Assembly (NCBI RefSeq): GCF_002909235.1 | Contig: NZ_PHQQ01000010.1 | Span: 90,281-154,280, forward strand | Length of the DNA stretch: 64,000 bases | Reading direction: 5' to 3' | Source: Arenibacter catalasegens | Lineage (GTDB): Bacteria; Bacteroidota; Bacteroidia; Flavobacteriales; Flavobacteriaceae | Part shown: piece after piece, positions 44,921 through 53,030 of the stretch | How the letters are laid out: each line of letters begins with the position of its first letter | How positions within the stretch are numbered: position 1 is the stretch's first letter | Made by a program: the position numbers and the translations under genes | The notes under the pieces: generated by a model | Told to the model about the DNA's origin: nothing | Database searches by the model: none | The model's input: only the letters and a program-made list of their open reading frames with translations

Positions 44921-46319
44921 TTGATACCGATTTTACCAATGGTTCAATTTTTTCCTGTCCGTTACCGTTTATTATATGGTTAACACCGATATTCAGTTTA
45001 TTAATTTCTTCTTCTTTCCATTTTTCAATAGCTAGTTCAGCAATTTCGGCCTGGGCTAATGCAATTTTGTTTAGCAAAGCTTTGTTCCCTGCTATTTCTG
45101 CATCTAGTCTATTTTGATTTTTGTCAGTAGAAATTTTTATAGAGGTATTTATATGGTCATTTATGTCGGAAATTTTCTGTTTTTCTATTACCATTGACTC
45201 ATGTTTTACACGAGCAATCATTTCATCATATGGTCCCGATTCTGTCATTAACTTAAACAATACAGGAGCAATTTCAATAAATATAAACAGAAGAGTAATC
45301 AACCATTTAGCCCAAAAAATTGTAGGTTTTTCGGACGTTAATCTATTCATTGCTTCTAAATGAGCAGCAAATCCATCATAATTTTCAGTTTTATTATCAA
45401 TATTTATGTCTTTAATTTTTTTAGCAACTTCTAATTCCTTTATCTGTATTGTTAAGGCATCGATCTCACTTCTTTTAGCAGTTAATAAGTCATCAATTTT
45501 TTCACGTTCATTTTTAATGGCTTCTCCGCGATTTTCAGTTAACTCAATTATTTGGTCATCGATTTTGCTTTTTTCGTCTCTTAGATTGTTTCTAACACCT
45601 ATTTGAACATTTCTAGCGGACTTAAGGTTATTAATGTTAGCTAAAGGTAATGAGTCATTTATAGCCCTTATATAATTACTATGCAACGTATTTACTTTAC
45701 TTTGGATGGAATTTAGTTCAGATTCCTTTTGTTTAGAGTCGATTTTTAATTCATTTCTCCTATCCTCATAATATGCACCTGCATTTTCTGTTAGTTGTTT
45801 TTTGCTATTAGTTAATTGAATTTCTTCATTTTCTAATTTGGATTTTGCCGTTTTCTTTTCTGTCAGTTCATCATTTGCGGATTTATCACCATTTTTTAAG
45901 ATCTCACCCTCTTCAATTTTTAATCTTTCCACAATTGTTTGAATTTCTGTTTCAAATATTTTTAACTCTAAGGGGGTAGATATTACAAAGCCCAAAAGGA
46001 TTGCCATTAATAACCTAGGAGTAGCAACCTTCCATTCATCTCGTGTAATTTTTGAAGTACCATCATCTTTAATTGTTGCAACAATATATCTATCCAAATT
46101 AAATATTAATAACCCCCAAAATGCTCCAAAAAACAACGATGGAATTACGGATTTGAATGCTGTAAAAAAGGCATAACCTCCTGCAAAACTAGCCATTAGT
46201 GCTGTAAACACAATTGTTCCGCCAACACCAAAATATTTTGCGTGATCAGTAGGACATTTTTGTAAAATTTCGATGTTGGCTCCCGCACACCACCAAAAAA
46301 ATCTGTTAATTCTTTTCAT
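44913..46319 (-). CDS. DUF4407 membrane protein with long coiled coil
   Basis: 468 residues. The N-terminus starts INRFFWWCAGANIEILQKCP, the DUF4407 mark, with two membrane helices, NLDRYIVATIKDD, and a third helix around 97-115. A coiled-coil region of about 200 residues (125-330) follows, then a fourth helix (WLITLLFIFIEIAPVLF) and a charged helical C-terminal tail. By topology the coiled coil would be extracytoplasmic, although this needs proof. It overlaps the second kinase gene by 14 bp, so it is likely the membrane arm of the signalling module. Confidence 0.82.
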   Translation of the reverse strand: MKRINRFFWWCAGANIEILQKCPTDHAKYFGVGGTIVFTALMASFAGGYAFFTAFKSVIPSLFFGAFWGLLIFNLDRYIVATIKDDGTSKITRDEWKVATPRLLMAILLGFVISTPLELKIFETEIQTIVERLKIEEGEILKNGDKSANDELTEKKTAKSKLENEEIQLTNSKKQLTENAGAYYEDRRNELKIDSKQKESELNSIQSKVNTLHSNYIRAINDSLPLANINNLKSARNVQIGVRNNLRDEKSKIDDQIIELTENRGEAIKNEREKIDDLLTAKRSEIDALTIQIKELEVAKKIKDINIDNKTENYDGFAAHLEAMNRLTSEKPTIFWAKWLITLLFIFIEIAPVLFKLMTESGPYDEMIARVKHESMVIEKQKISDINDHINTSIKISTDKNQNRLDAEIAGNKALLNKIALAQAEIAELAIEKWKEEEINKLNIGVNHIINGNGQEKIEPLVKSVSNV

Positions 46320-47727
46320 TAGATTGGTTGTTAAATATTTTGGAAATGATTTTAGTGTTATTTATGGCTTTAAAAATCTTTTTCAAACCAATATTTTTTT
46401 TATTTAGTCTACTGAAGTTCTCATCCAGCGTGTTGAATTTGATCTGCTCAACAGAGCTGTGAATGCTACTATTTAAATTTACATTAAGACTATTTGAAAT
46501 ATTATTTATACCCAATTCTAGATTGGGAAATCCGGGAAGACTAACTTCTAAATTGGTTGTTTTTTCAAATAAAGGCATTGGTACTTGGATACTTTCTATA
46601 ATGGGAGTTGGAAAAACTTTTATCTCTAGCCTCTTAACAACATTTTCATTGAATCCAATTGCAGTAAGGACGTATTCTCCATTATTTTGAGGTTTTAGAG
46701 TAATATTTCCCTTGTGGTCAACTTCATTAACCCCATTATTTATAGAGACTTTTAGGGCATTATCAACCTCCCATTCAAGATTAATCTCACCACCTTGAAT
46801 CAGCACTTCTCTATCACTTTTAAACAGTTTAACCACTGGAGGTTCTAAATAAAGGGGGAATGGTTTTAATTCTGTGTAGAGGTTAGTTTTTAAATAGTCC
46901 ACTAATATGGAAAGAAGCTTGTCCAGTTTTATAGAATGGCCATATAGGTCCCTATAAATATCTGAATTTTCCAGATCTTCGAAATCGGTTTCTGAAAATA
47001 ACAAATATTGCGTGTCTTTGATTTGATACTTATCCCAAAGTTCTGGTTTTTCAGCCAAGGCCAGAATTGATAGATATATAACCAATTCTGAAAAATAATC
47101 CGCCTTTAGCGAAGCTTTTCCACCTTTAAAACGTGAAGGATGCTGATAACCTTTAAGTCCAGTGACTAGCTCCTTTTGGTCTTCAATTTCAGGAATGCAG
47201 ATGGAATCATAATCTACTAATTTAATGTCTCCATTGCTATCTATTAATATATTTCCTTCCTGAAGGTCACCATGAGAAATTTTGTTTTCTCGCATTTCCT
47301 GACACATTTTTAAAAAATTGTCGGCTAGCGAAACTAATAATGATGAATTTCCAAGATTCTTTTCAATGTATTCTTTGAAAAGCATGCCATCTAACCATTC
47401 CATTCTTATCGTGTCAACCAATTCTCCATTTATAAGAATTCCTTTTTCGTCATATATAAACTCTGCGAAATAGGGTAGTTTTTTAGAAGTTAGGTATTTT
47501 GATATTTTTAAATATCGTTCTTCATTTTCGCCCATTGGAACGTGCCAAACACGAAACGCCCATTTTTTTGATTTATGGGTTAATTGAAACACCATATTAA
47601 AACCACCTACGTATACAAATGGGTTTCCATTTTTATTAATTCTGGCCTTTGCACCCTTTAAGGCAGGAACTTTTAAGAAAAGATCTAGATTTTTTATTGC
47701 TGTTAATATGTCCTGCTTATTAGCCAT
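46306..47727 (-). CDS. Protein kinase-like protein with Ig-like domain (second kinase of TerY-P-like module)
   Basis: 473 residues. The kinase domain (about 35-240) has catalytic loop HGDLQEGNIL and metal motif VDYDS in place of DFG, but the usual VAIK lysine position reads WAFRVW, with Arg. A conserved GYQHPSRF block follows. Residues about 300-375 look like an Ig-like beta domain (GGEINLEWEVDNALKVSIN, NNGEYVLTAIG), then a polar tail. It is a paralogue of the kinase two genes upstream. It starts three bases after the PLD gene and overlaps DUF4407 by 14 bp. Confidence 0.82.
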   Translation of the reverse strand: MANKQDILTAIKNLDLFLKVPALKGAKARINKNGNPFVYVGGFNMVFQLTHKSKKWAFRVWHVPMGENEERYLKISKYLTSKKLPYFAEFIYDEKGILINGELVDTIRMEWLDGMLFKEYIEKNLGNSSLLVSLADNFLKMCQEMRENKISHGDLQEGNILIDSNGDIKLVDYDSICIPEIEDQKELVTGLKGYQHPSRFKGGKASLKADYFSELVIYLSILALAEKPELWDKYQIKDTQYLLFSETDFEDLENSDIYRDLYGHSIKLDKLLSILVDYLKTNLYTELKPFPLYLEPPVVKLFKSDREVLIQGGEINLEWEVDNALKVSINNGVNEVDHKGNITLKPQNNGEYVLTAIGFNENVVKRLEIKVFPTPIIESIQVPMPLFEKTTNLEVSLPGFPNLELGINNISNSLNVNLNSSIHSSVEQIKFNTLDENFSRLNKKNIGLKKIFKAINNTKIISKIFNNQSNEKN

Positions 47728-47730
47728 ATA

Positions 47731-48294
47731 TTAAAATTTATCTAAAATACTTGAAGTGTTCTGTGATGGCATTTTACTTTTGGATTTCTTGTCCCATTTG
47801 GCCATTATAGTTTCAATGGGCAACAATGCTACCTCGTTGTTTTTCATTGCAAATCCAAATTGTGGTTTTAAATCAAAAAATTTGTTCTCAAATTGCTCTG
47901 TTAATGAGCTATCATTTTTTATGATTAGAATATTCTCATCGTTAGTCCTGGCTTTAAAGGACCAATTGTACGAACCCGTAATTACAATATTATTATCTAT
48001 GATGCAGAATTTATTGTGCATTAAACTATCTCTGGAACTATCGTCAAGATTACCTATATAACCAACTTTTCCGTTATACTTCAACAACTCAATGAAATCA
48101 ACTCTTGATTTTTTATTAAACTTATGATTTGCAACAATCACTTCAATGTTTAATCCTTCCTTGAGCTTGTCAACCAATTTTGAGTAAATCTCATAGTCTG
48201 TAAACCAAGCAACACAAATTTTTATATCAGATTGTGCATTTTCAATATGATTAATAATTTGAAGATGAATATTTTCGAAGTAAGCTTTTACCAT
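47731..48294 (-). CDS. Phospholipase D-like nuclease, single HKD motif
   Basis: 187 residues with one PLD active-site motif in HNKFCIIDNNIVITGSYNW (HxK...D...GSxN), preceded by the typical N-terminal part IVNH-like helices and VAWFTDYEIYSKLVDKL. Single-HKD enzymes act as dimers, often as nucleases. It shares one base with the upstream kinase (TAATG). It ends in ILDKF, a tail close to those of the two preceding proteins. It is the most likely effector of this module; substrate unknown. Confidence 0.85.
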   Translation of the reverse strand: MVKAYFENIHLQIINHIENAQSDIKICVAWFTDYEIYSKLVDKLKEGLNIEVIVANHKFNKKSRVDFIELLKYNGKVGYIGNLDDSSRDSLMHNKFCIIDNNIVITGSYNWSFKARTNDENILIIKNDSSLTEQFENKFFDLKPQFGFAMKNNEVALLPIETIMAKWDKKSKSKMPSQNTSSILDKF

Positions 48295-49301
48295 TAAAAT
48301 TTATTTGTAATGTTGTTTTTATTAGGTTTTGTTGCTTGCTTCATTACAGCTGGATTGGGTTGATTTTTCCACTTATCAAAAATATTCTCTTTGGCTGTTT
48401 CCCGTCTATTTACTAATAGTTCTTCCAAAGGTCTTAATTGTGTAATGTCAGTTGCTTTTAGTTCCTCCATCATTCTTTCTGTTAGTTCAGAAATTGTGGC
48501 ATTGGTTGATTTTAAATGACCAGAAATTAGTTTGGAATTGTAGGGGTCTGAAAAGTCATCCTTTGAAAAAAGCAAATCTTCCGTTTCATAATAGTCATCC
48601 CATAATTTTGGGGTATCTGCATAAATTATAAGGGAAAGATATATTACAAGTTCAGAGAAGTAGTCCAGTCTTGAATTTACAAATTGATTGCCATGTCTGG
48701 ACGGATGTTGATAACCTGGTAAACCTTTTATGGTGTCGGTCATTCCATTTAATGGTTCAATGTACATTGAGTCATAATCAATTGCGACAAGCGAACCATC
48801 ACTTTTCACCAAAATATTTCCATGCTGTAAATCTCCGTGAGCAATGTTCACGTTATGAAAATATGTTGTCATTTCTCTGAATTTTTCAGCCAAACCAATA
48901 ATTTTAGACGAATTAGCAATATTGGAGTTGATATATTCTTTTAAAGTTAGGCCATCCACCCAATCCATGAGAACAATGGGATGCAAAGTGCCATTTACCA
49001 ATACTGCATCATCAATATATTTAAAGCCTGCAAAATACGCGTTATTCAATTTTTCCAAATAATTGGAAATTTCGAGCGAACGTTTTTTTGCATCCCCTAT
49101 ATCTGCTATCCATAGGCGAACAGCTACTTTATCTCCTTTTGTTTTATTGAATGGGAAAACAGTTGTGTAACCACCTGAATATTGAATTATCCTAGAGCCA
49201 TTTTGAATAACTGAACCGCCCTTTATTTCATTAGCTTTAAAGCTAACCTGTGGATTTCGCATTGCGGTAACAATATCTGTTCTGGAAGGATAATTTGACA
49301 T
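48294..49301 (-). CDS. Protein kinase-like protein (first kinase of TerY-P-like module)
   Basis: 335 residues. The nucleotide-binding lobe has YSGGYTTVFPF and VAVRLW, where the VAIK lysine is Arg. The catalytic loop is HGDLQHGNIL and the metal motif IDYDS. GLPGYQHPSRHG and LDYFSELVIYLSL are shared with the second kinase. It lacks the second kinase's Ig-like domain and ends NITNKF. It begins two bases after the PP2C stop. Ser/Thr phosphorylation of module partners is the expected role if the Arg variant is active. Confidence 0.85.
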   Translation of the reverse strand: MSNYPSRTDIVTAMRNPQVSFKANEIKGGSVIQNGSRIIQYSGGYTTVFPFNKTKGDKVAVRLWIADIGDAKKRSLEISNYLEKLNNAYFAGFKYIDDAVLVNGTLHPIVLMDWVDGLTLKEYINSNIANSSKIIGLAEKFREMTTYFHNVNIAHGDLQHGNILVKSDGSLVAIDYDSMYIEPLNGMTDTIKGLPGYQHPSRHGNQFVNSRLDYFSELVIYLSLIIYADTPKLWDDYYETEDLLFSKDDFSDPYNSKLISGHLKSTNATISELTERMMEELKATDITQLRPLEELLVNRRETAKENIFDKWKNQPNPAVMKQATKPNKNNITNKF

Positions 49302-49303
49302 AG

Positions 49304-50518
49304 TTAAAATTTATCAGTAATGTTTTGGGAAGATTTATTTAGTATTATTTCTTTGGATTCAGAATTTTCATTCCTGTTCGGCTCACTCTCTTGTATTTGA
49401 TTACTTTCCGGTTTCTTAAGCTCGCTATTATTTTCCCCGTCTTGTGATAACGATTCTTTTTCTTTCTGATTTTCCTCTGTTACTTCCTCTTTTTCATCAA
49501 TTGGAGGTTCTTCTGTTTTAATGGGTTGTTTACTTTCTTTTTTTCCTAAGATTCGTGTAAATAATCCGTCTTTGGGTTTTTCTAACTCATCAGCGGGCTG
49601 ATTTTCTATAATTCCTTCCTGATTCTTTTCTTCTACAATTGTTTCCGAATTGGAGTTTTCTTCTTTTAGATCTAATTCTTCCTTTTTAGCAATTTCAGCC
49701 GCTTCAATTACCTTTTGCTGAACTTCGATAAGTATATTAATATTTGAAACATCTTCAGAAACATAATTAAGATTCTCTTTCTTATCATCTACTATTTGAA
49801 TTATAAGTATGGCTGAATCGTCATTTCCAAGTTTCTCATTGAGTCTTTCTTCATCAACGAAGCGCTCAAAATCCTTTTGGTTTTGCCATACACTAATTTT
49901 GCCTATGGCATTTTCCTTTTCGTTCAAAAACCATTCTGCAAGGGCATCCGTCATTAAATAGAATGTGCCGGGATTCAACGGATTTTCTTTAAAACGTTTT
50001 TTTCCTTTATGAATGTTGCCAATGCTGCTTAAATAATCTGGGAAATTGTCAAAAATAATGGGTTCTTTTTTGGACGATAAAACAATGCACTGCTTTGAAA
50101 AATTTCGAACTTTTTCCGGCACGAAAAACAAAAAACTGTCGCCTAACGCATTTGCCTTCCAAAACCAATCCTTTTTCTTTTTATAGAAACATAAGCCAAC
50201 AAAAGTTGCCAATCCAGATTCTTTTCTATTGAAAGCGTTTGTTGTGAACCATTTTGCGTCAGGTTTATAAACTATTTCAGTGACCTGCTGTAACCAATCT
50301 TTTTGACACTCTTTAATGAATTCTTCATCTGTATTCCATATTTCACCTACCCATTTATTAACTAGAACATCTGCCCAAATCTTTGGGAAAAATGATTTGG
50401 ATACACCGTCAGAAATGGCGAATTTGTTTTGCGATTTGTCATAAGAAAATCTATCGGCACAATCATAAAACAATTCTGATTTTTTTGATGTGATATATCC
50501 TTTAATTGATACCTGCAT
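49304..50518 (-). CDS. PP2C-type protein phosphatase with acidic tail
   Basis: 404 residues. The N-terminal 245 form a PP2C-like metal phosphatase: FAISDGVSKSFFP (DGxx metal motif), FYLMTDALAEWFL and GNDDSAILIIQI. The C-terminal 150 residues are low-complexity, rich in Glu, Lys, Asn and Ser, probably disordered and possibly a phosphorylation target. It ends NITDKF. With the vWA protein 17 bp upstream and the kinase 2 bp downstream it makes the TerY-P triad reported for Ter-related systems, but no TerC, TerD or TerB is present. Confidence 0.82.
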   Translation of the reverse strand: MQVSIKGYITSKKSELFYDCADRFSYDKSQNKFAISDGVSKSFFPKIWADVLVNKWVGEIWNTDEEFIKECQKDWLQQVTEIVYKPDAKWFTTNAFNRKESGLATFVGLCFYKKKKDWFWKANALGDSFLFFVPEKVRNFSKQCIVLSSKKEPIIFDNFPDYLSSIGNIHKGKKRFKENPLNPGTFYLMTDALAEWFLNEKENAIGKISVWQNQKDFERFVDEERLNEKLGNDDSAILIIQIVDDKKENLNYVSEDVSNINILIEVQQKVIEAAEIAKKEELDLKEENSNSETIVEEKNQEGIIENQPADELEKPKDGLFTRILGKKESKQPIKTEEPPIDEKEEVTEENQKEKESLSQDGENNSELKKPESNQIQESEPNRNENSESKEIILNKSSQNITDKF

Positions 50519-50535
50519 TTAAGTCAATTTAAAGA

Positions 50536-51390
50536 TTATGCGATTTTGTCTGCACCACCAGAAGAACCAAAATTGATAAACTTGATGAACATTTCGGGGT
50601 CAGCGTTTGAAACAAAACCTCTGGACTCGGCCTTAACTTTAAAATCTTGTTTTACTGCAGCTTGTTTGTATGATTCGGGAACCTTACTTGATATTTTGAA
50701 TAAGAATTTGGCTTGATCGTCAGATAGTTCACTTTCTGATTCTTCAAAACCACATTTTGCAGCACCTTCATCGCCGATATGAGAGTTAAATATTAATGGG
50801 TTTCCATCCGCAGAATTAATGTTCATAATTTGCTTAGAAACAGAAATAGCTTTGTTCATTGCTTCGTCTATTGAAGCCCCTGTATATGGTAAGCCATCAG
50901 AAATGTTTATAATAATTGGAGCCGGATTGTCGGGCTTTTTTTGAAGCCAACCTTCAATTAATTCTTTAGCAAAAGAAAGAGCATCAGCCATTGGGGTCAA
51001 CCCATTCGCAGTAGGTTCTATAAATATTGGCATTTGCTCATCTATTTCTATTAACCCTCCAGCACCATCAGAAACTTTCTTTTTTAATTGCTCCATTCGC
51101 AATGGACTGTCTGCAAATGAACTCAAATAGTCAGACCTAATATCATCAACTGCAAGGGCACTACTACCACCATATCCAATCATAGAAATAAAGACACGGT
51201 CTTTTACTTTTTCACCGTCCATATTTGTGTTAATGAGTTCGTTTATGGTGCGATTTATTACCAAAGCCGTAAATTCCGACCTATCCTTTCCTTCAGCATA
51301 AGATTCAGCCATAGAACCCGATTGGTCTACAAGAAAAATGATGTAGCCTGGCGTTGCAGAACTCCATTGTTTTGAATTTGAATTACTCAT
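50536..51390 (-). CDS. TerY-like von Willebrand factor A domain protein
   Basis: 284 residues, essentially one vWA domain. The metal-ion-dependent adhesion site is FLVDQSGSMAES (DxSGS), with the later Asp in IINISDGLPYTGAS. No signal peptide, so it is cytoplasmic. In TerY-P triads the vWA protein binds client proteins and is controlled by the linked kinase and phosphatase. It is the first gene of the operon; no convincing TAnnTTTG box was found in the 238 bp upstream. Confidence 0.87.
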   Translation of the reverse strand: MSNSNSKQWSSATPGYIIFLVDQSGSMAESYAEGKDRSEFTALVINRTINELINTNMDGEKVKDRVFISMIGYGGSSALAVDDIRSDYLSSFADSPLRMEQLKKKVSDGAGGLIEIDEQMPIFIEPTANGLTPMADALSFAKELIEGWLQKKPDNPAPIIINISDGLPYTGASIDEAMNKAISVSKQIMNINSADGNPLIFNSHIGDEGAAKCGFEESESELSDDQAKFLFKISSKVPESYKQAAVKQDFKVKAESRGFVSNADPEMFIKFINFGSSGGADKIA

Positions 51391-51580
51391 ATTGGTTAAT
51401 CATTATTTGGTTATTAATATTTAATTTTTGGCTTGTGAAGCTGACTTAAATTTTAATTTTTGAAGTTCAATCTGGTGTCGTTAGAGAATGCTTGTCATTC
51501 TATAAGGACTATTTTGTATTAACTCCATTTTTTTTTGGCAGGTTTTAAATGCCTAAAAATACTTTTCATTTTGTTTATTT

Positions 51581-51600
51581 TATTGCGGGTTTCCGCAATA
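51581..51600. repeat. 8-bp hairpin upstream of the TerY-like operon
   Basis: TATTGCGG-GTTT-CCGCAATA is a perfect 8-bp stem with a tetraloop, 28 bp past the end of the zinc-ribbon nuclease gene. It lacks a T run on the minus strand, so it is not a standard terminator; it may protect the 3' end of that mRNA. Confidence 0.5.
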
Positions 51601-51628
51601 GACTTAATTTAGCTATTGTCTTTCTCCT

Positions 51629-52273
51629 TTAAACTGTTTCGAAGAACTTTATAGCATACTTGCAATATTCAATAATAGTTTCTTTATCTGTCTCAAATTC
51701 CTTGCGCTTACCCAAATAATTATGACAAGTTGATGTGATTTCTTTGCCTTCACTTAACTCTTTATATGAAATGCATTTTATATGTTTTTTTGTGACTAGC
51801 ACAAATAGTGCGTTTTCAAATGGATAATCCCCATATTGTTCAATATCCTTTAATTTTAGTTCTCCATTGGCCCTATATTTTACTTCTAGAAAATGGGCTT
51901 GCTTGTCTTTGAATACTACAAAATCAGGCATTTGTCGAATGTTTTTAGAAACGTCTCCACGAACTCCTTTGAGAAGTTCCTTTATTCCTGGAATAGAATT
52001 TTCCATTCCGTAGCTAAACACTTGAAAACCAAGTGATTGAAATAATTGTTCAACTATCGTTTCCGCTATTCGCCCTTTAATTACCCCAGATATCCAAGGA
52101 TTTTCTTCTGTTTTTTTATTCGCTTCTAATTTGTTCTCTGCCTTTTTCTCAAGTGCTTTTACTACTACATTAACAACTTTAGATGAATCATCTTTTTTGT
52201 AACAAGAGTAGCAAAGTCCTCCATCAAATTTGGTGTAATCTCCGCAATTTGTGCATTCTGCCATATTAGTCAT
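51629..52273 (-). CDS. Zinc-ribbon plus PD-(D/E)XK nuclease-like protein
   Basis: 214 residues. The N-terminus is a small zinc ribbon (CTNCGDYTKFDGGLCYSCY, two CxxC pairs). After a charged linker comes a nuclease-like domain: KGRIAETIVEQLFQSLGF, MPDFVVFKDKQAHFLEVKYR (PD...ExK) and ENALFVLVTKKHI. An ATG at 52264 is an alternative start. It precedes the TerY-like operon by 238 bp in the same direction; zinc ribbons and DNA-processing enzymes are known companions of TerY-P triads. A direct-repeat copy lies 127 bp upstream of it. Confidence 0.75.
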   Translation of the reverse strand: MTNMAECTNCGDYTKFDGGLCYSCYKKDDSSKVVNVVVKALEKKAENKLEANKKTEENPWISGVIKGRIAETIVEQLFQSLGFQVFSYGMENSIPGIKELLKGVRGDVSKNIRQMPDFVVFKDKQAHFLEVKYRANGELKLKDIEQYGDYPFENALFVLVTKKHIKCISYKELSEGKEITSTCHNYLGKRKEFETDKETIIEYCKYAIKFFETV

Positions 52274-52284
52274 TTTCTGTTGAA

Positions 52285-52332
52285 GCTAACTTTTAGACAA
52301 AATAACATGCAAATACTATTTTTTAAGTTAGC
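52285..52332. repeat. Inverted repeat upstream of the zinc-ribbon nuclease gene
   Basis: GCTAACTT (52285-52292) and AAGTTAGC (52325-52332) are perfect 8-bp arms spaced by 32 nt, starting 12 bp before the gene. No -7 box was found here. It could be an operator or leader hairpin. Confidence 0.4.
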
Positions 52333-52399
52333 CAAGGGGGTTAACTAAACGCTTAAATAATGAATTTTAGTATATTATAAGTATATCCTATTAATGCTG

Positions 52400-52522
52400 T
52401 AAAATTTTCGCTGGTGTAAAGAGGGGGGAGTACTACAACCATGTATTTGCTACTAACCTTCTAAGTTAGTAAATATTGGTTTTGGATTTTGTTTTATCGA
52501 TAAAGGTCGATTATAACCGTTG
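52400..52522. repeat. 123-bp direct repeat, copy A
   Basis: Aligns end to end without gaps with 61893-62015, 99 of 123 positions equal by hand count, including GAGGGGGGA and CTTCTAAGTTAG blocks. Both copies have the same orientation and lie upstream of the first minus-strand gene of a defence block. The 9.5 kb between them hold the transposase remnant through the CBASS operon. Confidence 0.75.
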
Positions 52523-52577
52523 AGTGGTGTTTTTTTAGTTAATTAAGAATTTACCCTTAAACTCAGTTAGAATAGGA

Positions 52578-53030
52578 GTGACCCAAAGTAAAATGACACT
52601 CTTTAGTAAACAGTACATAAAAACACACCATAGTGTCACCACAAGAGCACATACCATCTATCAACTTAGAGTGTACTGTGGCCATACCCTTGCACCAAAG
52701 AGTTCAATGATTACCATACCAATAACAAGAAAAAGGAATACCGTTCTCAAAAGCAAGTTTGTATGTATTATCTGATTAGGAATAAATGTTTGGGCTACTC
52801 TTCAATCACCTATTACCGGGAGGAATACCAAAAGGTAAACAATTCGCAGGGCGGGCAAACGGCAGAGTATGGTGGAACCCGTCTTTGGGTCCCTTACCCA
52901 ATTCATAGGGCTAAGAAAAATCATCACATTGGGCTAGGTACAGGCCAACAAGACAATACATCTACTGGCCATAGCCTACAATATCAAAAAAATATCTGAA
53001 ATTTTAGGCTTAGGTAAAAGCAACTACGAT
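52578..53030 (+). pseudogene. IS1182-like transposase remnant
   Basis: Read across three frames the region gives a transposase C-terminal half: VYCGHTLAPK, then shifted EFNDYHTNNKKKEYRSQ and RNKCLGYSSITYYREEYQK, then shifted RQSMVEPVFGSLTQFIGLRK, an in-frame TAG, and QANKTIHLLAIAYNIKK. The VEPVFGxL...ANKxxHLxAIAYNxKK ending is typical of IS1182-type DDE transposases. At least two frameshifts and one stop make it dead. It lies on the opposite strand to the surrounding genes. Terminal repeats were not found. Confidence 0.75.

Noticed and set aside
44913..51390. Reading the vWA/PP2C/kinase genes as a tellurite-resistance operon
   Set aside because: No TerA, TerB, TerC, TerD, TerE or TerZ gene occurs in the window; only the TerY-P-like triad is present.
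52421..52430. GAGGGGGGAG in the 123-bp repeats as an attachment-site copy of the tRNA-Asn 3' end (AAGAGGGGGAG)
   Set aside because: The match is only about 11 bp, low in complexity and needs a one-base gap; flanking bases do not agree.
52763..52999. Open frames on the plus strand here as independent small genes
   Set aside because: Their translations fit successive, frameshifted pieces of one transposase.
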